From Geranomyces variabilis (Eukaryota; Chytridiomycota; Chytridiomycetes; Spizellomycetales; Powellomycetaceae): DNA of 64,000 bases. Both the position numbers and the translations under genes were made by a program. Location: assembly GCA_027603065.1 (NCBI GenBank), contig JADGJP010000047.1, positions 119,918 through 183,917 of the forward strand, written 5' to 3'. Shown in pieces: positions 1-10,865 of the stretch; position 1 is the stretch's first letter, and every line of letters begins with the position of its first letter. The notes beneath the pieces were generated by a model. That model was not told the origin of the DNA and ran no database searches. It worked only from the letters and a program-made list of their open reading frames with translations.

Positions 1-128
1 TGATGTGGTTGGACTGGGCGCTAAAGGTTCATAAGTGCAGAAAGAGAATGCCGTTCATGTCAACCTCGTTTTTGCCGTCATCCACAGCGTCGCCGTCTCT
101 TTAACCTAAAACACTTCAGACCACTTAC

Positions 129-620
129 ATTTTCCGCTGGACCTCCGCCTGCTTCTTCTTCTTCTCGTAAAACGCCTCTATGGCAACCGTCTCCTGGCGC
201 ACAATCTTGGCCTTTTCGATATTGAACTCCTCGTCCGCCTTGACCTTCAACTCCCGGGCTTTCTCAAGAGCTTCCTGCTTGATAAAAGCAACCTAACAAA
301 GAGCAATAGATAGCGCCCGTGAGGTAAGCCATCACTCTGAGGCGTCTACGTATTGTTCAGCGGAGTAAAACGCGAGGGAGCGTTAACCGCCACCCGCGAC
401 CACGCGGAGGCGGACGATACGCAGTCGGCAAGGGGCTCTGACCAACAAAAAAGACTCGTCGAATGGCCACTCCCAGCGCGGCAAAGGCTTTCCAGTTTGC
501 GCAGACGACCGACGTTGCTGTCGTAAAGGGAGTCTCCTGACACCAAATGTGATCATAGCCACCACCCACCATCTTGTTCATCTCCTGGGCGACCTCGCTA
601 TCGTTGAGCCTGCCAGCCAT
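129..620 (-). CDS. VMA4: V-type proton ATPase subunit E, N-terminal part (cut by window edge)
   Basis: Subunit E forms peripheral stalks of the vacuolar H+-ATPase V1 sector, linking the catalytic head to the membrane part. Two exons are visible, 620-570 and 292-129. The intron 569-293 runs from GTGGGT to TTAG and, at 277 bases, is long for this window. The joined start reads MAGRLNDSEVAQEMNKM and then VAFIKQEALEKARELKVKA, followed by the charged helix rich in Glu, Lys and Arg with EEFNIEK that is typical of the family. Exon 2 ends in phase 2 before GTAAGT at 128. I could not find the next exon in bases 1-127 in a frame resembling subunit E, so the remaining roughly 160 residues probably lie left of the window. 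The ATG at 620 opens a family-like N-terminus. Identification is firm; the 3' structure is unknown. Confidence 0.88.
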
Positions 621-1209
621 GGTTGTGATTCTTCTGCTCGTATATGTAGCTCGCGGTAGACTTTTTTTTCAATTAACAGACGGCTTTTGTTGAATGTCGA
701 GCCGAGCACGAAGGCGTCGAATGTTAAGCTATGTTTATTAAGGCAGCGCCGATGACGAGACAAAACCGCGTTGAGCGACGGGGAGTGTCACGTGATCCGC
801 ATCCGACGCTATCAGAAATGTCTGTCAACCCCCAACATCTTCTCGATATCATCTTCTAAGTAATCCCAGCAATGTCAGAGGTTCGTGTGGAGGGGATTTT
901 TCTTATTGACTATACTGAGGATATACAGAGGCGGGAGTGAGCCAGTCCAAAATCACGCCAGAAGCCAGCGGAATCGCGGCGATGGGGGACAAATGACGCT
1001 AATAACCTCCCGCTCAAATGACAAAATGCTAGCTGCAAAGAACGAAAAGCATACGATGCGCGCAAGGGTATAACTGACACAGCGCGAGGGAAGCAAAGCA
1101 ACGCCGAGCGGGGCATACTCGAGAAAATACTGACAAGTGAGGCGGAGTAAGGCAAGAGAAGTTGGTGTCAGGAGTGCTAAGCTCTGCGCCCGAACCCACC
1201 TTACAAATT
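621..1209. other. Intergenic: VMA4 upstream region and 3' flank of the membrane-protein gene
   Basis: Both neighbours are on the minus strand. The stretch should hold the 3' flank of the gene ending at 1210 and the promoter and 5' UTR of VMA4. The palindrome TCACGTGA lies at 788-795, 168 bases upstream of the VMA4 ATG. A GTAAGG just beyond the stop at 1210 could be a 3' UTR splice donor. I see no convincing coding exon. Confidence 0.5.
788..795. promoter_or_regulatory. TCACGTGA palindrome upstream of VMA4
   Basis: A perfect 8-base palindrome with CACGTG core, 168 bases upstream of the VMA4 ATG. Same core as at 12204, 38731, 46724, 63780 and 63960. Confidence 0.5.
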
Positions 1210-3274
1210 TCAGTCGCGGCGACGGAGCCGGAATGCATTGCGGTCGGTGACTGGCAGCCGGTCGCGAACGATGGTTTGAACCGAGTCCCACCACGAGCCG
1301 AGCGCTTCCTGTGCAAGTTCGTAGTACACGAGAGCCTCCTCGGCCGCTAACCAAAACGCTTGTTTGACATATTGCGCGCCGTCGCGACACTTGCCACGGA
1401 GGCGGCACCAGTTGGCATGAATGTAATCGTGCATCGGGGATTGAAGGTTGCGGTAGGACGAGGTCGTGTTCGATATAACGTCCGTCTCGCGAGGAGCAGG
1501 AGCCACTTGAATCAGCGCCGTTTTCTCAGGCAGCACAGGGTCGCGAGCTTCAGAAGACTTGCCGCCGTTCTTTGCCTCCGGCTCCGGTTTGATAAACTCG
1601 TCGCGAGCTTGCAGATTCAAGTTATACTTGCAACCGGTTCGGCATGAGAATTGCTCGAGGACACCTTGACAGCGTGTGCTGCAGAAAATGCGAGTGGAAC
1701 CCTGTCCATCGGAACTGGTGGAGATTGACGCTCTGGCAAGTGCCGAGACGTTTGACTCAAGCAAGCTGAAGCAGTTCTCAAGCGATAGCGGCTGGAGCGC
1801 CAACAAGTCGGCACCCGCTATGCATTGTCGCAGGAAGTCAACCATATCCGCAGACTGGTAGACATGCTGCGACCATAGAGCGGCTGATAGAGGATTATGA
1901 AGCGTCAACTGTGTTTGCTGTTATCTTTTGACGACGACATGGGGTCACTTACCTTCCTCTTCCAGGGTTATGGGTCTCTCGGGCAGCGGCGTCATGGTCG
2001 CCGTCGGTGTAGCCGCGCTCGTTACCGTAACGGTCGGTATGTCAACGGTTGCGAGTGAGATCATGACGTCGGAAGTGCTGCTGGAGACATTTAGCGCAAC
2101 TCCAGCGGCTCCATGGCTTTGAAGACGCTCAAAGAACAATGGCAGATCAGAGAAAGAGGAAGGGAAACCACCGCCGCACATGCTGACGCCAACCAATGTG
2201 CCAATGACTGCCGCAGTAAAGAAGGCGACGACTGCGGCCATGAAGTAGCTAGGGTTCTTGCTAGGAACTGCCGCTCTCTCGTTGTTCAAGAGACGATCGA
2301 CGTCGCGCGAGCGCCACTTGGAAACCTCTTCGACAGTCCAGACGCCGTGCTGCCCACCAGAAATGTAATCAACTTCGCTTATAGAAAGCAGACGCTTGAC
2401 ATGGTCAGCCTCGTGCTCTTCACAAAGGACCAGAAATTTGCCAGGTCTGGCGACGTCGGCGTGATCAAGGAGACTGCCGTTAGTAGTAGCGTTATACAGA
2501 GACGAGAAGTCGGTGACATAGACCACGAGATCCGGGTTGGCGTTGAAGCGACGGGATGAATATGTGATGAGATCAAAGTGGGCGGAAAAGGCCGGCGCAA
2601 CCTTTTTGTAGAGATCATGGACACCACAGAGAAAAACGACTTTTTCGTCATTGGGCTTTGAGAAAATTTCATTCGCCATGCGAGCCGAATGCCCTAGGCT
2701 GATGTCATTTAAGGTAGGCGACCATTGAGCCCTTGCGAGAGTAATAGCTTCTTCAAGCTTCGAGTTTTCCCACGATCCATCTTGTTCAGTGTCGCTGTCG
2801 CGATCGGGGCCCAGAGCGGATTCCTCAAGTGCGCTATCACCGCTTTCGTCTTCGATGGCGGCGGGACTGTGGATTGAACCGTAAAGATCGTCACTAGACG
2901 GGTCATCGGCCTGCTGCTGTGCCTCTTCGGCGGCCGGGGCAAGATCGGCTGGCGGCGGTGTGCTGTCGGGGGCAAAGGACCTGTACGCGGTGTTGTGCTC
3001 TTCGACGACGTCGCTCCGTTGGACCGTGGTAGGGCTTTCCATGGACTCATCCTTCATCACCGGTGATTCGCCGCGGTCGGAAGCCCAGTCCACCTATCAA
3101 TGAAGAAGATCGGAAACGACAATTTGAGACTGCCGCACGCAGTTGTCTGGGACTGTAACCTGTCTCGAACTATACAGCAGATCCTGCTAATTGTGGCTGC
3201 CCTTTTGTCCACTTCCCGCTTGCTCTCACTCTACGGCCTTTTACCTTCACCATATCCTGGAACGAAAACTCCAT
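1210..3274 (-). CDS. Unknown single-pass membrane protein with an acidic N-terminus and a putative alpha/beta domain
   Basis: Not recognised. Three exons (3274-3245, 3093-1953, 1883-1210) join to 614 codons plus stop. The first exon is only ten codons, begins MEFSFQDMVK and ends at GTAAAAGG. The second starts after TTGATAG. The acceptor at 1884 (CTATCAG) is the one that restores frame. Residues about 1-150 are acidic and disordered, and include DDLYGSI near residue 81, a sequence of the LC3/Atg8-interaction type (aromatic-x-x-aliphatic with acidic flank). Residues about 156-270 alternate hydrophobic strands (VVFLCGV, FDLITY, DLVVYVTD, KFLVLCEE) with helices, like a Rossmann or receiver fold. 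One membrane segment follows at about 292-314, then a roughly 300-residue tail with several Cys. A likely 5' UTR intron runs from a GTAAGT near 3650 to TTGACAG near 3400. The layout recalls Atg32, but no sequence homology was established. Confidence 0.72.
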
Positions 3275-4350
3275 TGCGTCGCTTGTAGTCTTGAATTATT
3301 GACAGTAAAAAACGAGGATGCACGTCCTTGCCGGCGAGCACTTGAAGGAGTGGAAATGAACTAGGAAATCATGAGGAGAGCAAAAAAACAGTCGATGCTG
3401 TCAACAATAAATAAAGCACAGACGTTGTGAAACCAAAACCTCAAGACAAAACGACTTTGCCGCACTGCCCAAAAGTGGGCGCCGCAGAGCGATTACACAA
3501 GTCAAGTACCGTGAGCAGCCTGATGAGCCCTCAAACCAAGCAGCCAGTTGAAGACCTCTCCGACGGCGAGGAATCTTTCGATCAAGTTCGCCAAGGCGGG
3601 CTCACCCTCCAACCTCTGACCTCCGACACGGGCCCGTCACATGCATACTTACAGCGTTGCTTTGCGGAAAGAAGAGATTGAATGGCAGGGTTTTAATGAA
3701 GCGAACAGTAAGACAAAGACCTGACGATATATTGTTTTTATTTGGGATGAAAAGTGTTGTTGGGAGGAGAGCAATGCTTGCCGGGGCGACGAGGCAAAAG
3801 TGCCGTGGGAGAGCGGGAGAGTTTTGCGTGCGAAGCGACGCGTGAGTCACCAGTAATTATTAGCGACTTCGCCTCCCTCCATTAACGACCAATTTCGGTA
3901 TAATTCCCCACACCATTTCCACGTCCGCCGCGCTGCAAGGACGAGCCATTTGAAAAAGTAAATCTCATGCAAGAAAACAAAATAGTATACAGGGCAAAAG
4001 TGGGAAACGAAGATAGGCCGCGAGCTATGTGTAGTTAAGCGTGCATTGATGCCCCGGCCCCGGTCAAGCGAGAGCTGAAAGGGAGCTGAAAGGGAGCCGC
4101 ATTGCTGGAGGCTTTAGAGCGCCATGCTCCTCCGCCTTTCCAAATGGCGCAGGACAGGAGGCACATTGCCTCGCTCGCGGGGGTCGAGAGAGGGGTGTGA
4201 GATGAATATCGCGAGGAACTCGCGGTGGGAGATGGATGTTATCGAGCAAAACGGTGCGGTAAAAAGGAGTGCGTAGTAGAACGGTGCCGTTTAGTGACCT
4301 TGAGGATGAAGGATAGATGTTAGGGTTGCTGACGGTAGTGGGAACTCGTC
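3275..4350. other. Intergenic: 5' region of the membrane-protein gene and 3' flank of GAR1
   Basis: No gene is called. On the minus strand a GTAAGT near 3650 and a TTGACAG acceptor near 3400 suggest a 5' UTR intron of the gene starting at 3274. Short open frames on both strands around 3500-3850 lack a matching start, family similarity or consistent splicing. The part nearest GAR1 (about 3900-4350) looks like a 3' flank. Confidence 0.4.
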
Positions 4351-5091
4351 TCACGCTTCGTGCTTACCCCGTCCACGGCCACGAGGAGCAAATCCACCAC
4401 GGCCACCAGCGCCTCCACGAGATGCGAAACCTCCGCGTCCGCCAGCACCACCGCGCGGTGCGAAACCACCACGGCCGCCGCGGGCAGCGCCGCCACGAGG
4501 CGCACCACGGCCACGGCCTCCGAAACCTCCTCCGCGTCCACCGCGCTTCTCAACCATTCCTTGCCGGCCGAGCGGCTTTCCTGTAAGAGAACAAAGGCAA
4601 GATTTAGAATTCCCTAGTTTCGTCCAAAAACGCCAACTCTTGCGACGCTCTTCTCTTTGCGTACCACGCCCGCCCACAGCTTTTGGCTTTGGAAGGAAAC
4701 GGTCCAGCGGGAGAAGCTTGTCAGGCGCAATAAACACTTTGTCGTTCTTTTTGAAGCTCGTGGCCTGCACGCCCTCCTGCAGCTTGACGGTGAAAAAGAC
4801 TTCGTTCAGAGGGCCAAGGATTTCGTCGACCTTGCCAATTTGCGTCTTGTTCTCAAGGAAAATTGGTGCGTTGAAGTAAGGAATCTTGGCTTGCGACTCG
4901 AGCTTTGAGCAGACAAGCTCGCCCTCGCAGTTGTGCATGAAAGCACCCATGGGCACGACCGAGTCGGGCGGGCCCTGGTTGAAGCTGCCGCCAAACCCGC
5001 CGCGACCTCCACCCCGACCGCCCCCGCGTGGGGCGCCCCTGCCACCTCCTCCAAAGCCGCCGCGTCCGCGTGGTGCTCCTCGGCCGCTCAT
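4351..5091 (-). CDS. GAR1: H/ACA snoRNP subunit Gar1
   Basis: Gar1 is a core protein of H/ACA ribonucleoproteins, which guide rRNA pseudouridylation in the nucleolus. It binds the Cbf5 pseudouridine synthase and promotes substrate turnover. Two exons, 5091-4665 and 4580-4351, give 218 residues. The intron (GTACGC to TTACAG, 84 bases) happens to be open in frame, but removing it joins GGRG to KPLGRQGM, the family sequence. The order is classical: N-terminal RGG/GAR region (about 1-38), central Gar1 beta-barrel core (about 40-145, with [13 protein letters not shown] and KIPYFNAPI), and C-terminal RGG-rich tail with near-repeated GGRGGF and APRGG units. It is head-to-head with the ING gene at 5497, with 405 bases between starts. 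Both GAR regions are very GC-rich. Confidence 0.96.
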   Translation of the reverse strand: MSGRGAPRGRGGFGGGGRGAPRGGGRGGGRGGFGGSFNQGPPDSVVPMGAFMHNCEGELVCSKLESQAKIPYFNAPIFLENKTQIGKVDEILGPLNEVFFTVKLQEGVQATSFKKNDKVFIAPDKLLPLDRFLPKPKAVGGRGTQREERRKSWRFWTKLGNSKSCLCSLTGKPLGRQGMVEKRGGRGGGFGGRGRGAPRGGAARGGRGGFAPRGGAGGRGGFASRGGAGGRGGFAPRGRGRGKHEA

Positions 5092-5496
5092 GTCGATATA
5101 TATATGTCGGGGGAGCGGTTGTTTGTAGAATGGAAAAAAAGGAACCGACGCTCAGCGGGAGGGGGCCTGGAAAAGCACAGGCGGAGGGGAGCACCAAAAA
5201 AAAGCAATGACATGCTATATCTGGGATTCATATGAGTTTCTCTGTCTTTGGTTCCAGCCACGCTCAAGCCACTCTCCGCTTTTAGTTCCGAGGGCTCCGC
5301 GTGGCTAAGCAACTGTGCCGCGGCGTGGCGCTCAATAACAAATACGGCCCGTTTCGCTTTTTAAAAAGGCGGAACGGCATTTCCCTACATCTCTTCCATC
5401 CTCGTCCTCGCCGACTGTCGCTTTTTAGCAAGAACCCCACCCATTTTTCGTTATCAAACTCTCAACTCCTTTCATCGCTCTCACTGCTCCTTCCAC
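5092..5496. promoter_or_regulatory. Divergent intergenic region GAR1 / ING
   Basis: These 405 bases separate the two ATGs and must hold both promoters and 5' UTRs. An AT-run (cgatatatatatgtcg) sits next to the GAR1 start and a TTTTTAAAAAGG stretch lies near 5360. A pyrimidine-rich leader (5390-5490) precedes the ING ATG. No TCACGTG motif is present. Confidence 0.5.
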
Positions 5497-6603
5497 ATGG
5501 TCGTTACCGCAAAGGCCGCTCAGGCTTCGACCGCCGCCGCCGCGGGACCGGAAGAATTTCTGACAGATTACATCGACTCGATCGCCAACCTCCCTTCTGA
5601 ATGCGCTTTCAACATGGATCTACTCCGCTCTCTCGACGAATCCTTCCACGGCGCCGTTGAATCCATGCGCAAACACTGCCGCTCGTACGCCGCAATGACA
5701 AAGCTGCAACGGCGTCCAACTTCGGCGACCGCCGCCACGTCCTCCTCGGTGTCGACGGCGTCGGCAGCAGCAGCAGCGGCTGGTGCCCTCGCTGCGAACG
5801 GCGCGGCAACTTCTTCGCTGATGGGATATCGCGCCGACTACCGCGTGGCGATCAAGCACGCAGATATGAAGGTCGAGACCAGCCAGCGCGCCCTCGAGGT
5901 GTTGGCCGCTAATCTCGGCCGACTAGAACGTGAAATCGAAAAATTAGAAGTGGAAGAATCCGCCGAAGCAGCCGCATCAGCGAGCGGAGGAGGGGGAGCT
6001 TCCACCACTCGCAAACGCAAGCGCACTGCTCCCGCATATAGAAACGACGGTGCAGACGCATACAGCGGCTCGCGAAAACAACAACAACAACAACAACAAC
6101 GGTTTATGACACCTGACATAGAAAACTACAGCGGGAACAGCAGCAGCAACAGCACCGCCGGCGACGCAGGCGACGAACTATACTGCATCTGCCGCCAAAC
6201 ATCTCACGGCGACATGGTCGCCTGCGATAACCCAACATGCGCGATCGAGTGGTTCCACTACGCGTGCGTCGGGCTCATCCACCCGCCAAAGGGCAAGTGG
6301 TACTGCTCTGCATGTCTGGACGCTGGCTACCGTCTCGCTGTCAGGTGTCTGGTTGCCGACGACACTGATGCCAAACCAACGACCACGACGCCCAAACCCA
6401 CCACCTCTCGACGCACAACCACCACCGGCCAGCGCAAAAATTTGTACCCGGACTTCAGCTTCCTGGAGTCCGAAGACGAGGACGACGATGGCAAGGATAA
6501 TGGAGAGGATCTGATTGTCGACATTGAAGAAATTGAGAATGATATCAAGCCAAAGACTGTCAAGCTCGCGCGCGGTTCCGCCAGCACGCGGCGAAAGAAG
6601 TAG
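5497..6603 (+). CDS. ING-family chromatin reader with PHD finger
   Basis: ING proteins (Yng1, Yng2 and Pho23 in yeast) recruit histone acetyltransferase or deacetylase complexes to H3K4me3. This single-exon gene gives 368 residues. Residues about 18-70 and 110-155 form the helical ING domain (FLTDYIDSIANLP opening). A low-complexity Ala/Ser insert splits it, and a Lys/Arg-rich nuclear-localisation-like stretch and a Gln run follow. The PHD finger occupies about 229-275 with the full C4HC3 set: YCICRQ, VACDNPTC, EWFHYAC and WYCSACL. Unusually, about 90 residues follow the finger, rich in Thr and then acidic, ending in Lys/Arg. In most ING proteins the finger is near the C-terminus. Which yeast paralogue it matches cannot be told from this reading. 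Confidence 0.93.
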   Translation: MVVTAKAAQASTAAAAGPEEFLTDYIDSIANLPSECAFNMDLLRSLDESFHGAVESMRKHCRSYAAMTKLQRRPTSATAATSSSVSTASAAAAAAGALAANGAATSSLMGYRADYRVAIKHADMKVETSQRALEVLAANLGRLEREIEKLEVEESAEAAASASGGGGASTTRKRKRTAPAYRNDGADAYSGSRKQQQQQQQRFMTPDIENYSGNSSSNSTAGDAGDELYCICRQTSHGDMVACDNPTCAIEWFHYACVGLIHPPKGKWYCSACLDAGYRLAVRCLVADDTDAKPTTTTPKPTTSRRTTTTGQRKNLYPDFSFLESEDEDDDGKDNGEDLIVDIEEIENDIKPKTVKLARGSASTRRKK

Positions 6604-6964
6604 AACGAGGGTAAACCCGCTTCTCCAATCTATCAGTGGACTGCGTCGTTTTTGTGTTTTTAGACGCCCGGCCACGACATATATACAACACGTCCCAACC
6701 TTACATGTAAATACCATGGCATTTCACACTAGGCATTTGTAAAATAATACAGAAATTTTTGGATTTGATTACCGTACAAAACAAATAACAGAAGGCAGAG
6801 AGGGGTTTCAAGGAGGGGGTGTCAACTATACAAATATCCTTCTCCCTCACTTGCAGCAAACATATATATGTGGGGAGGCGTTGCACGAGCCGAGCCCAGC
6901 TCTTCTCGTTCATACACCAAAGCTGGCCGCCAATGGTAATACGTGTTTTTTTTTTTCGTTTCCA
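6604..6964. other. Convergent 3' intergenic region ING / LEA-2-like gene
   Basis: Both flanking genes end here, so this should be overlapping 3' UTR and polyadenylation sequence. AT-rich runs such as gtaaaataatacagaaatttttgg near 6740 and a T-run near 6945 fit that. No coding exon was seen. Confidence 0.45.
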
Positions 6965-9192
6965 TCATCCACCAACAATGCTGCCAGGATCCAAGGCGGG
7001 ACCCGCTGGAATCCCGCCAGCGGCTCCGGCTCCGGCAGCGGCCGCGGCAGCCGCTGCAGCAGCAGCAGCAGCAGGGTTCGCCGCAGCATTCCCAGCAGCG
7101 TTTGCAGCCGCCTTGCCCGCGCCGGATATGGCCTGCAGACCGGGCACGGCCGCGAGCTGTGCGGTGATGCTCGCCGGGCAGGCAAACGCCTCGGTTTGGT
7201 CTCGCGTTGGCGGATTCATCGGTAGCCATGCGAGCAGCTTGAGATCAATCTCCACTTTGAACTTCATAAACAACATCGCGCCGGGAACCTTGTCCACGCC
7301 AGGTAAACCGCAGGCGGCGATAAGAGCCGAAATGACAGGGTCGCTGAGAGACTGGGTTATCGGCTTGAAAGCGGAGTAATTGATGGAGACTGGAAGCTTG
7401 ATGGTCGTGTTTGCGCGCTTGTCAATATGAACATCGGTGACGGTCGAGACAACTTCGACCTTGTTGTCGTTGCCGGTAGAGATGGGCGTAGCGTCCTTCA
7501 AGCCTTTCACCAAAGTGCCCTGCAAAGGAAAAAGAAGGAACATATGAGCTCTATGCACTCGTCCATCTTTATGGGCGTGCGAAACAGCAGATGTGTAATT
7601 ACCACAACGTTAATCTGGTTGACAGTAAAACCCATGTTGTTTTGCGAATTGACCGTGACGTTCACGCCAAGTCCCAAGTTCAATTTAAACGGTGCATCCG
7701 TGGTTGCAGTCGCAAGGCTTCCAAAAGGTACGATTCCAGGGACCCATGGTTGCGCAGAGGCCGGTTTGAAGCCCTCAGCGCTTGCGGGAATATACGGTGT
7801 GGAAATCGCAATGCCAGGCACGGACGGGAAGTAGTACCAAATCAGTACGCCAAGTAGGATGGCAAGGGCCAGCAGCGGCAGCATGATGCTGAGGATACAT
7901 CTCTTGCGGCTGCTGAAACATCCGCAGCAGAAGCGAGGCTTTCCGGCGGCCAGGGTGTCCCGCTTGTTGTAGGAAGTCTTTGCGCCACCCATATCCCCTT
8001 TATTTGACGCATTTTGTAGCGGCCTTAATGCCGCGTACGCAGATGGTCCGCTGTACTTGGTATTAGCGCTCGTCGCATACGACTTTTCGGTGTTGGAACG
8101 CGGATAACCAGGACGCGGCGATCCCGCGGCGTACGAGCTTGCCGCGTATGAGCTTGGGGCGTAGTTGCTTGGCGGACCAGGTGGCCTGTTGCCATATGCC
8201 GCCATACTTGGTGGAGGTGCAGGATAACCGTATGGCGCCGGGTTGCCGTAGGCAGGCTGAGCGTTATACGGAGCGTAGTTGCCATAAGCAGCAGCCTGGC
8301 CGCCGCCATACGGAGCCTGGGTGCCGTATGGTTGAGGAGCGCCTCTAGGTTGATGTTGTTGTGTGGGCATCACATACTCGTACTCGACGACCTCTGGCGC
8401 AACAACAGCAGAGCGCACAGCCGGCTGTTCGATTTCGTATTCGGCGTATTGTTGCGGAGCAGCAGCAGATTGCGCCGAGCGTGGCGCTGCCTGTTCTTCT
8501 TCTTCTTCATACTCGGCGTACTTTTGCGAGATTGGTTCGTCCAGCAGAGTCGCAGGACTAGGAGGTGAACGCTCAGGTTCGGAAGGAGGCTGCGCCGCGT
8601 AGCCGTAGTCATCGTTACGGTCATAACCATAATCTTGAGCGGGAACAGCAGCGCCGGCGGCGGGACTGCGCGGTCCGCGGTTCGAGTGCTCTGAGCGCTC
8701 TGAGCGGGAGGATGGGTAAACCTTGTTATAATCCTCTGCTGCGGGTGCCGCCGCTCGGTCCGAGTAGCCATATCGGTCTTGGATGTTGGCGGCGGGCTCC
8801 TCGTAGCTCAAGTCCCTATTGTCCCTAGCGTCTCTCATGTTTTCCCGGTTGCCCCTGCTGCCGGCCCGGTCGTCGTAGTAGTCTTCGGGAACGATAGGCT
8901 GGACGTCCGGTCCGTTGCTGCCGTAGCCATAAGCGTCCTGGCGGTCCTGCAAGCGGGCGGAGGGCGGCGGCTGGGCATAGTCGTCCTGCGGCTGGTTGCG
9001 GTGGCGAGGGCTGTAGTAGGCGTCGTCGTCGTCGCGGTAGCCGCCGCCGCCGCTGGGGTTTGTGGGCGGCAGTTGATGGTAGTTGTTCATGTCGTCGTCC
9101 TGCTGCAACGGGTAGTCTCTGCTATGATTGTGACTAGAGCTACTGGGTTGATAACGCTGCTGCTGCTGCTGGTGCCGACGGTCGCCGTACAT
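6965..9192 (-). CDS. LEA-2-like single-pass membrane protein with a long disordered N-terminus
   Basis: Two exons, 9192-7603 and 7519-6965, give 714 residues. The intron starts GTAATT and ends TTTGCAG. Residues 1 to about 420 are low complexity, rich in Gln, Tyr, Pro, Ser and charged residues, with many YGxxAPY-like repeats. A basic, Cys-rich patch (PRFCCGCFSSRKR) is followed by one strong membrane helix at about 431-455. The following roughly 230 residues have the alternating beta pattern of the late-embryogenesis-abundant type 2 fold (VNVTVNSQNNMGFTVNQINVVV, VEVVSTVTDVHIDKRANTTIKLPVSI as short strands). Such a cytosolic tail, TM and lumenal LEA-2 layout occurs in many fungal vacuolar or plasma-membrane proteins of uncertain function. 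The C-terminus is an Ala-rich tract. The ATG at 9192 is chosen because upstream in-frame sequence does not look coding. Confidence 0.8.
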
Positions 9193-9424
9193 TTCGCGGG
9201 CGTTGGGGGGGTGAGTGCTGTTGGGGAGTGACCGTGACCTTTTTCTCGAAACGAAACGCGGGGGCTGGCGGGCCGCACACTTGGGCGCAGAGCAATAATG
9301 GACAATCAGCGGCGCCGACGCCACTCCCAATAGCGACAATAGTTTATGTCTCACTCCCAAACTATTGTCACCCACGACTCGCCCGCCTGCCCAGGCAGCC
9401 TGTCAGTCAGTCAGTCGCTTCTCT

Positions 9425-10243
9425 TTAGGCAGCTCTAAGCATCCTGGCCCTGAGCGCACGCAGTTTGTAATTCAGGCAAACTACCAAGGGAAATGTCTCT
9501 ACTATCAAGTTCCGCTTTTCATCCGGTTCCTGATCAGCTAGTGCCGCACTGGCTTCCGGCAAAGATGTGTCGGCAGCAGCTTCCTCAAAGGTGCTGGCAG
9601 CTGTCTTGTGCTGCTCATGCGGTGGTGAATCCGGCTGTGGCGGCGAGGGCGGCGAATCAACTGCCTCGCGCTCGGTCGGCGTTTCTGTGGGTCGCGAATT
9701 ATTATTACTCTCCGCGAGCAAGATATCAGGCCTTGTTTGCGTTTGCGTTGCGACGTGCACGAGGGTGGTGGTGGCCGACCCGGTCGGCGGAAAGTCGGTC
9801 CCCACGCCGCGGTCAATCACAGCACACTTTGCCGCGATTATCTTTGGCTGAATTGTCGCAGGTGACTGCGCGACACGCGTCCGCGCCTCGTCGTCGGGGT
9901 GCAGTAGTACGACATCATCAGCAAGCTTTGAGTATTCGTCGTCGTCGTTCGATTCTGTCAAAGGCAGCGCGCAGTTCAAAAAGCCCTCAATTCCTGGTGA
10001 TTTTGAGCGACGACGCGTGGGCTGTCGTCCGGTAGTGCGTTGAAATGACCACCCCATATGTGCATCGCCGTCATCAATCAATTCTGTCAGACTACACATC
10101 AGGAAGCCCTACGAGTCATTATTTTTTGAATTAGAAAATATGCAAGAGTGAAAGTCTCCTTGCTGCGCACTTACCTCGTCAGCACCAGGCGCTCTCAATT
10201 TGCGGTTACTCCCAGGGAAGTCAAATGAGTCAAATGTCCGCAT
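9425..10243 (-). CDS. Unknown 250-residue disordered protein
   Basis: Not recognised. Two exons, 10243-10175 and 10108-9425, give 250 residues. The first encodes 23 residues (MRTFDSFDFPGSNRK onward) and ends at a good GTAAGT donor. The acceptor is CTCGTAG at 10109. The product is acidic and Ser/Pro/Thr-rich, with a basic TRRRSKS patch, a GVGTD and VATQTQT stretch, and a hydrophobic then basic C-terminus (VETFPLVVCLNYKLRALRAR). No catalytic motif or membrane span is clear. It lies on the same strand as its neighbours, ending 232 bases before the LEA-2-like gene starts. The short conserved-looking first exon and clean splice signals support a real gene. Confidence 0.62.
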
Positions 10244-10865
10244 GCATGCCTTTGACTGAAGAAAGTACTCCGTCATGATGGTGCTGGCAAGAGACGATTC
10301 TTACAGCGGTAAGGCGTGTATTCCGAACGGCGAAAGAACAGTGTCTTGGCCCCCCGCAGCCGGGGCCTGCGCCACGCTGCGAGGGGTTGGAAGCTGCCGA
10401 ATTAAATCCGACAAAGTCATCGATTTTTTGCACTGCAAAAAGCCAGTAGGTATAAGGACCTCGCCAAAGTACGCCCATTACTCCTATGTGCAAACTACCG
10501 CACACGCGCGGAGATGCTGGCCTATGGCCCTATAAACACCGCGGCCATTTTCGTGGTTTCTGCCATCCACTGAATCACTTTATAGTAATCGTGCGCTAGT
10601 CGTCAAGTTCACGCGGGCGCAGTGGAACCGCCACTATATGAAGAGTATACATCGCGGAGCCTCTCTTCCCAGCTGACCAAGGAATTGTTTTAGTTCACAG
10701 ATTCTTATTGAAAAAGCAAATTCACAGCGCACATATACGCGCTCAGTCAGCCTCAAAGCACTACACAGGGCAAATCTGGATTCGTTCTCGAAGACACCTC
10801 CGGCACCCTCCTGCCAAGATCGCAAAACCTTCAGCCACAACGCCAAGACACCGTATCATGGCTGT
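10244..10865. other. Intergenic, no gene seen
   Basis: The region lies between two minus-strand genes and holds the promoter of the 250-residue protein and the 3' flank of the 378-residue one. A small GC-rich inverted repeat (GGCCCC at 10349, GGGGCC at 10362) is present. Frames on both strands are broken and show no family likeness. Confidence 0.4.

Noticed and set aside
3427-3850. Small coding frames between the membrane-protein gene and GAR1
   Set aside because: Mutually contradictory frames on both strands, no ATG-led exon matching a splice pattern, no recognisable motif; more likely 5' UTR with an intron.
4320-5235. Several open frames opposite or overlapping GAR1
   Set aside because: Repetitive RGG coding sequence opens several frames; GAR1 on the minus strand explains the region fully.
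10349-10367. GC-rich inverted repeat GGCCCC / GGGGCC
   Set aside because: Six-base stem only, no neighbouring signals; expected by chance in a GC-rich stretch.
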